A stretch of DNA of 64,000 nt from Enterococcus ureilyticus (GTDB lineage Bacteria > Bacillota > Bacilli > Lactobacillales > Enterococcaceae). The notes under the pieces are model-generated. The model saw nothing but the letters and a program-made list of their open reading frames with translations. It did not search any database and had not been told where the DNA came from. A program made the translations under genes and the position numbers. Below, piece by piece: positions 63,825 to 64,000 of this stretch (position 1 is the stretch's first letter; each line of letters begins with the position of its first letter). The stretch lies in NCBI RefSeq assembly GCF_001730315.1, contig NZ_MIKC01000007.1:1-64000 (forward strand). The letters are read 5' to 3'.

Positions 63825-64000
63825 TAGTAACTCACCGCCTCAGTATTTTTGATGGTTCTGACACGAATAATATTTTCAGCTGCTTGAATTTTTTCTGCAG
63901 CAGCATTGATTTTTTCTTCATCCGTTTCGGCAATATCAACAATTGTATAGGCATAGTCATCACGACTACGGTTGATCATCGTATCAATATTGATTTCTAA
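63824..64000 (-). CDS. serA: 3-phosphoglycerate dehydrogenase, C-terminal part
   Basis: Only the last 58 codons are in the window; the gene continues beyond 64000. The visible part is a C-terminal ACT-domain end (LEINIDTMINRSRDDYAYTI, VDIAETDEEK, IIRVRTIKNTEAVSY). Coupling to a DUF1015 gene and the ACT sequence point to the D-3-phosphoglycerate dehydrogenase of serine synthesis; identity is inferred from this end and context. Confidence 0.75.
   Translation of the reverse strand, partial: LEINIDTMINRSRDDYAYTIVDIAETDEEKINAAAEKIQAAENIIRVRTIKNTEAVSY

Overview
The window looks like a low-GC Firmicutes chromosome, most likely an Enterococcus other than E. faecalis. The evidence is a WxL surface-protein locus with DUF916/DUF3324 partners, an mpt-type mannose PTS behind a LevR-class sigma-54 activator, DUF956, MprF, an L. 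lactis-style DhaS/DhaQ/DhaKLM set with GldA, strong GGAGG ribosome sites, and an enterococcus-type TCTGGGACA dispersed repeat. A near-consensus parS site, and (from memory) the origin-proximal position of mpt and proBA in E. faecalis, suggest the segment lies in the origin half of the chromosome. I see no rRNA, tRNA or CRISPR array.

Layout. 0-6.6 kb: a DegV fatty-acid-binding protein, a DUF3290/DUF421 membrane pair, and a Vex/Vnc-like operon (permease, ATPase, response regulator, histidine kinase). 6.8-8.4 kb: a tyrosine recombinase gene enclosed by two inverted copies of a palindromic site with mirrored 7-bp spacers, which looks like an invertible segment. 8.5-17.3 kb: a winged-helix regulator and a WxL operon (three WxL proteins, a YPSTG-anchored small protein, a DUF916/DUF3324 protein, an unknown membrane protein, and a signal peptidase homologue that lacks both catalytic residues). 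17.5-22 kb: a YfhO membrane protein and a convergent ABC-F ATPase. 22.1-29.6 kb: the mannose PTS regulon with its activator, sigma-54 promoter, EIIB, EIIAB, EIIC, EIID and DUF956. 29.6-39.8 kb: mixed small loci (PadR/DUF1129, HdeD, HNH protein, lipoprotein, TMEM175 channel, a large coiled-coil protein, an ABC-2 exporter). 40-45 kb: dihydroxyacetone/glycerol catabolism. 45.2-47.8 kb: mprF.

47.9-53.1 kb is an AT-rich, apparently acquired cassette. A divergent Rgg/RopB-like regulator faces a 10-codon ORF, MHIWLILLFF, with a perfect ribosome site; this closely resembles the leaderless SpeB-inducing peptide of Streptococcus pyogenes. Then follow two Cys/Gly-rich RiPP precursors (77 and 59 aa) with a shared ARG leader/core junction, a radical SAM-SPASM enzyme, an ABC exporter and a small membrane protein. 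The simplest reading is a cell-density-controlled, thioether-type RiPP system.

53.2-64 kb returns to housekeeping genes: a nucleoside hydrolase, an ECF sigma factor with a DUF4179 anti-sigma-like partner, a second YfhO protein, a PHP-family histidinol phosphatase, proB-proA, a DUF1015 protein and the 3' end of serA.

Functions rest on reading motifs, gene order and remembered family features; no database search was run.
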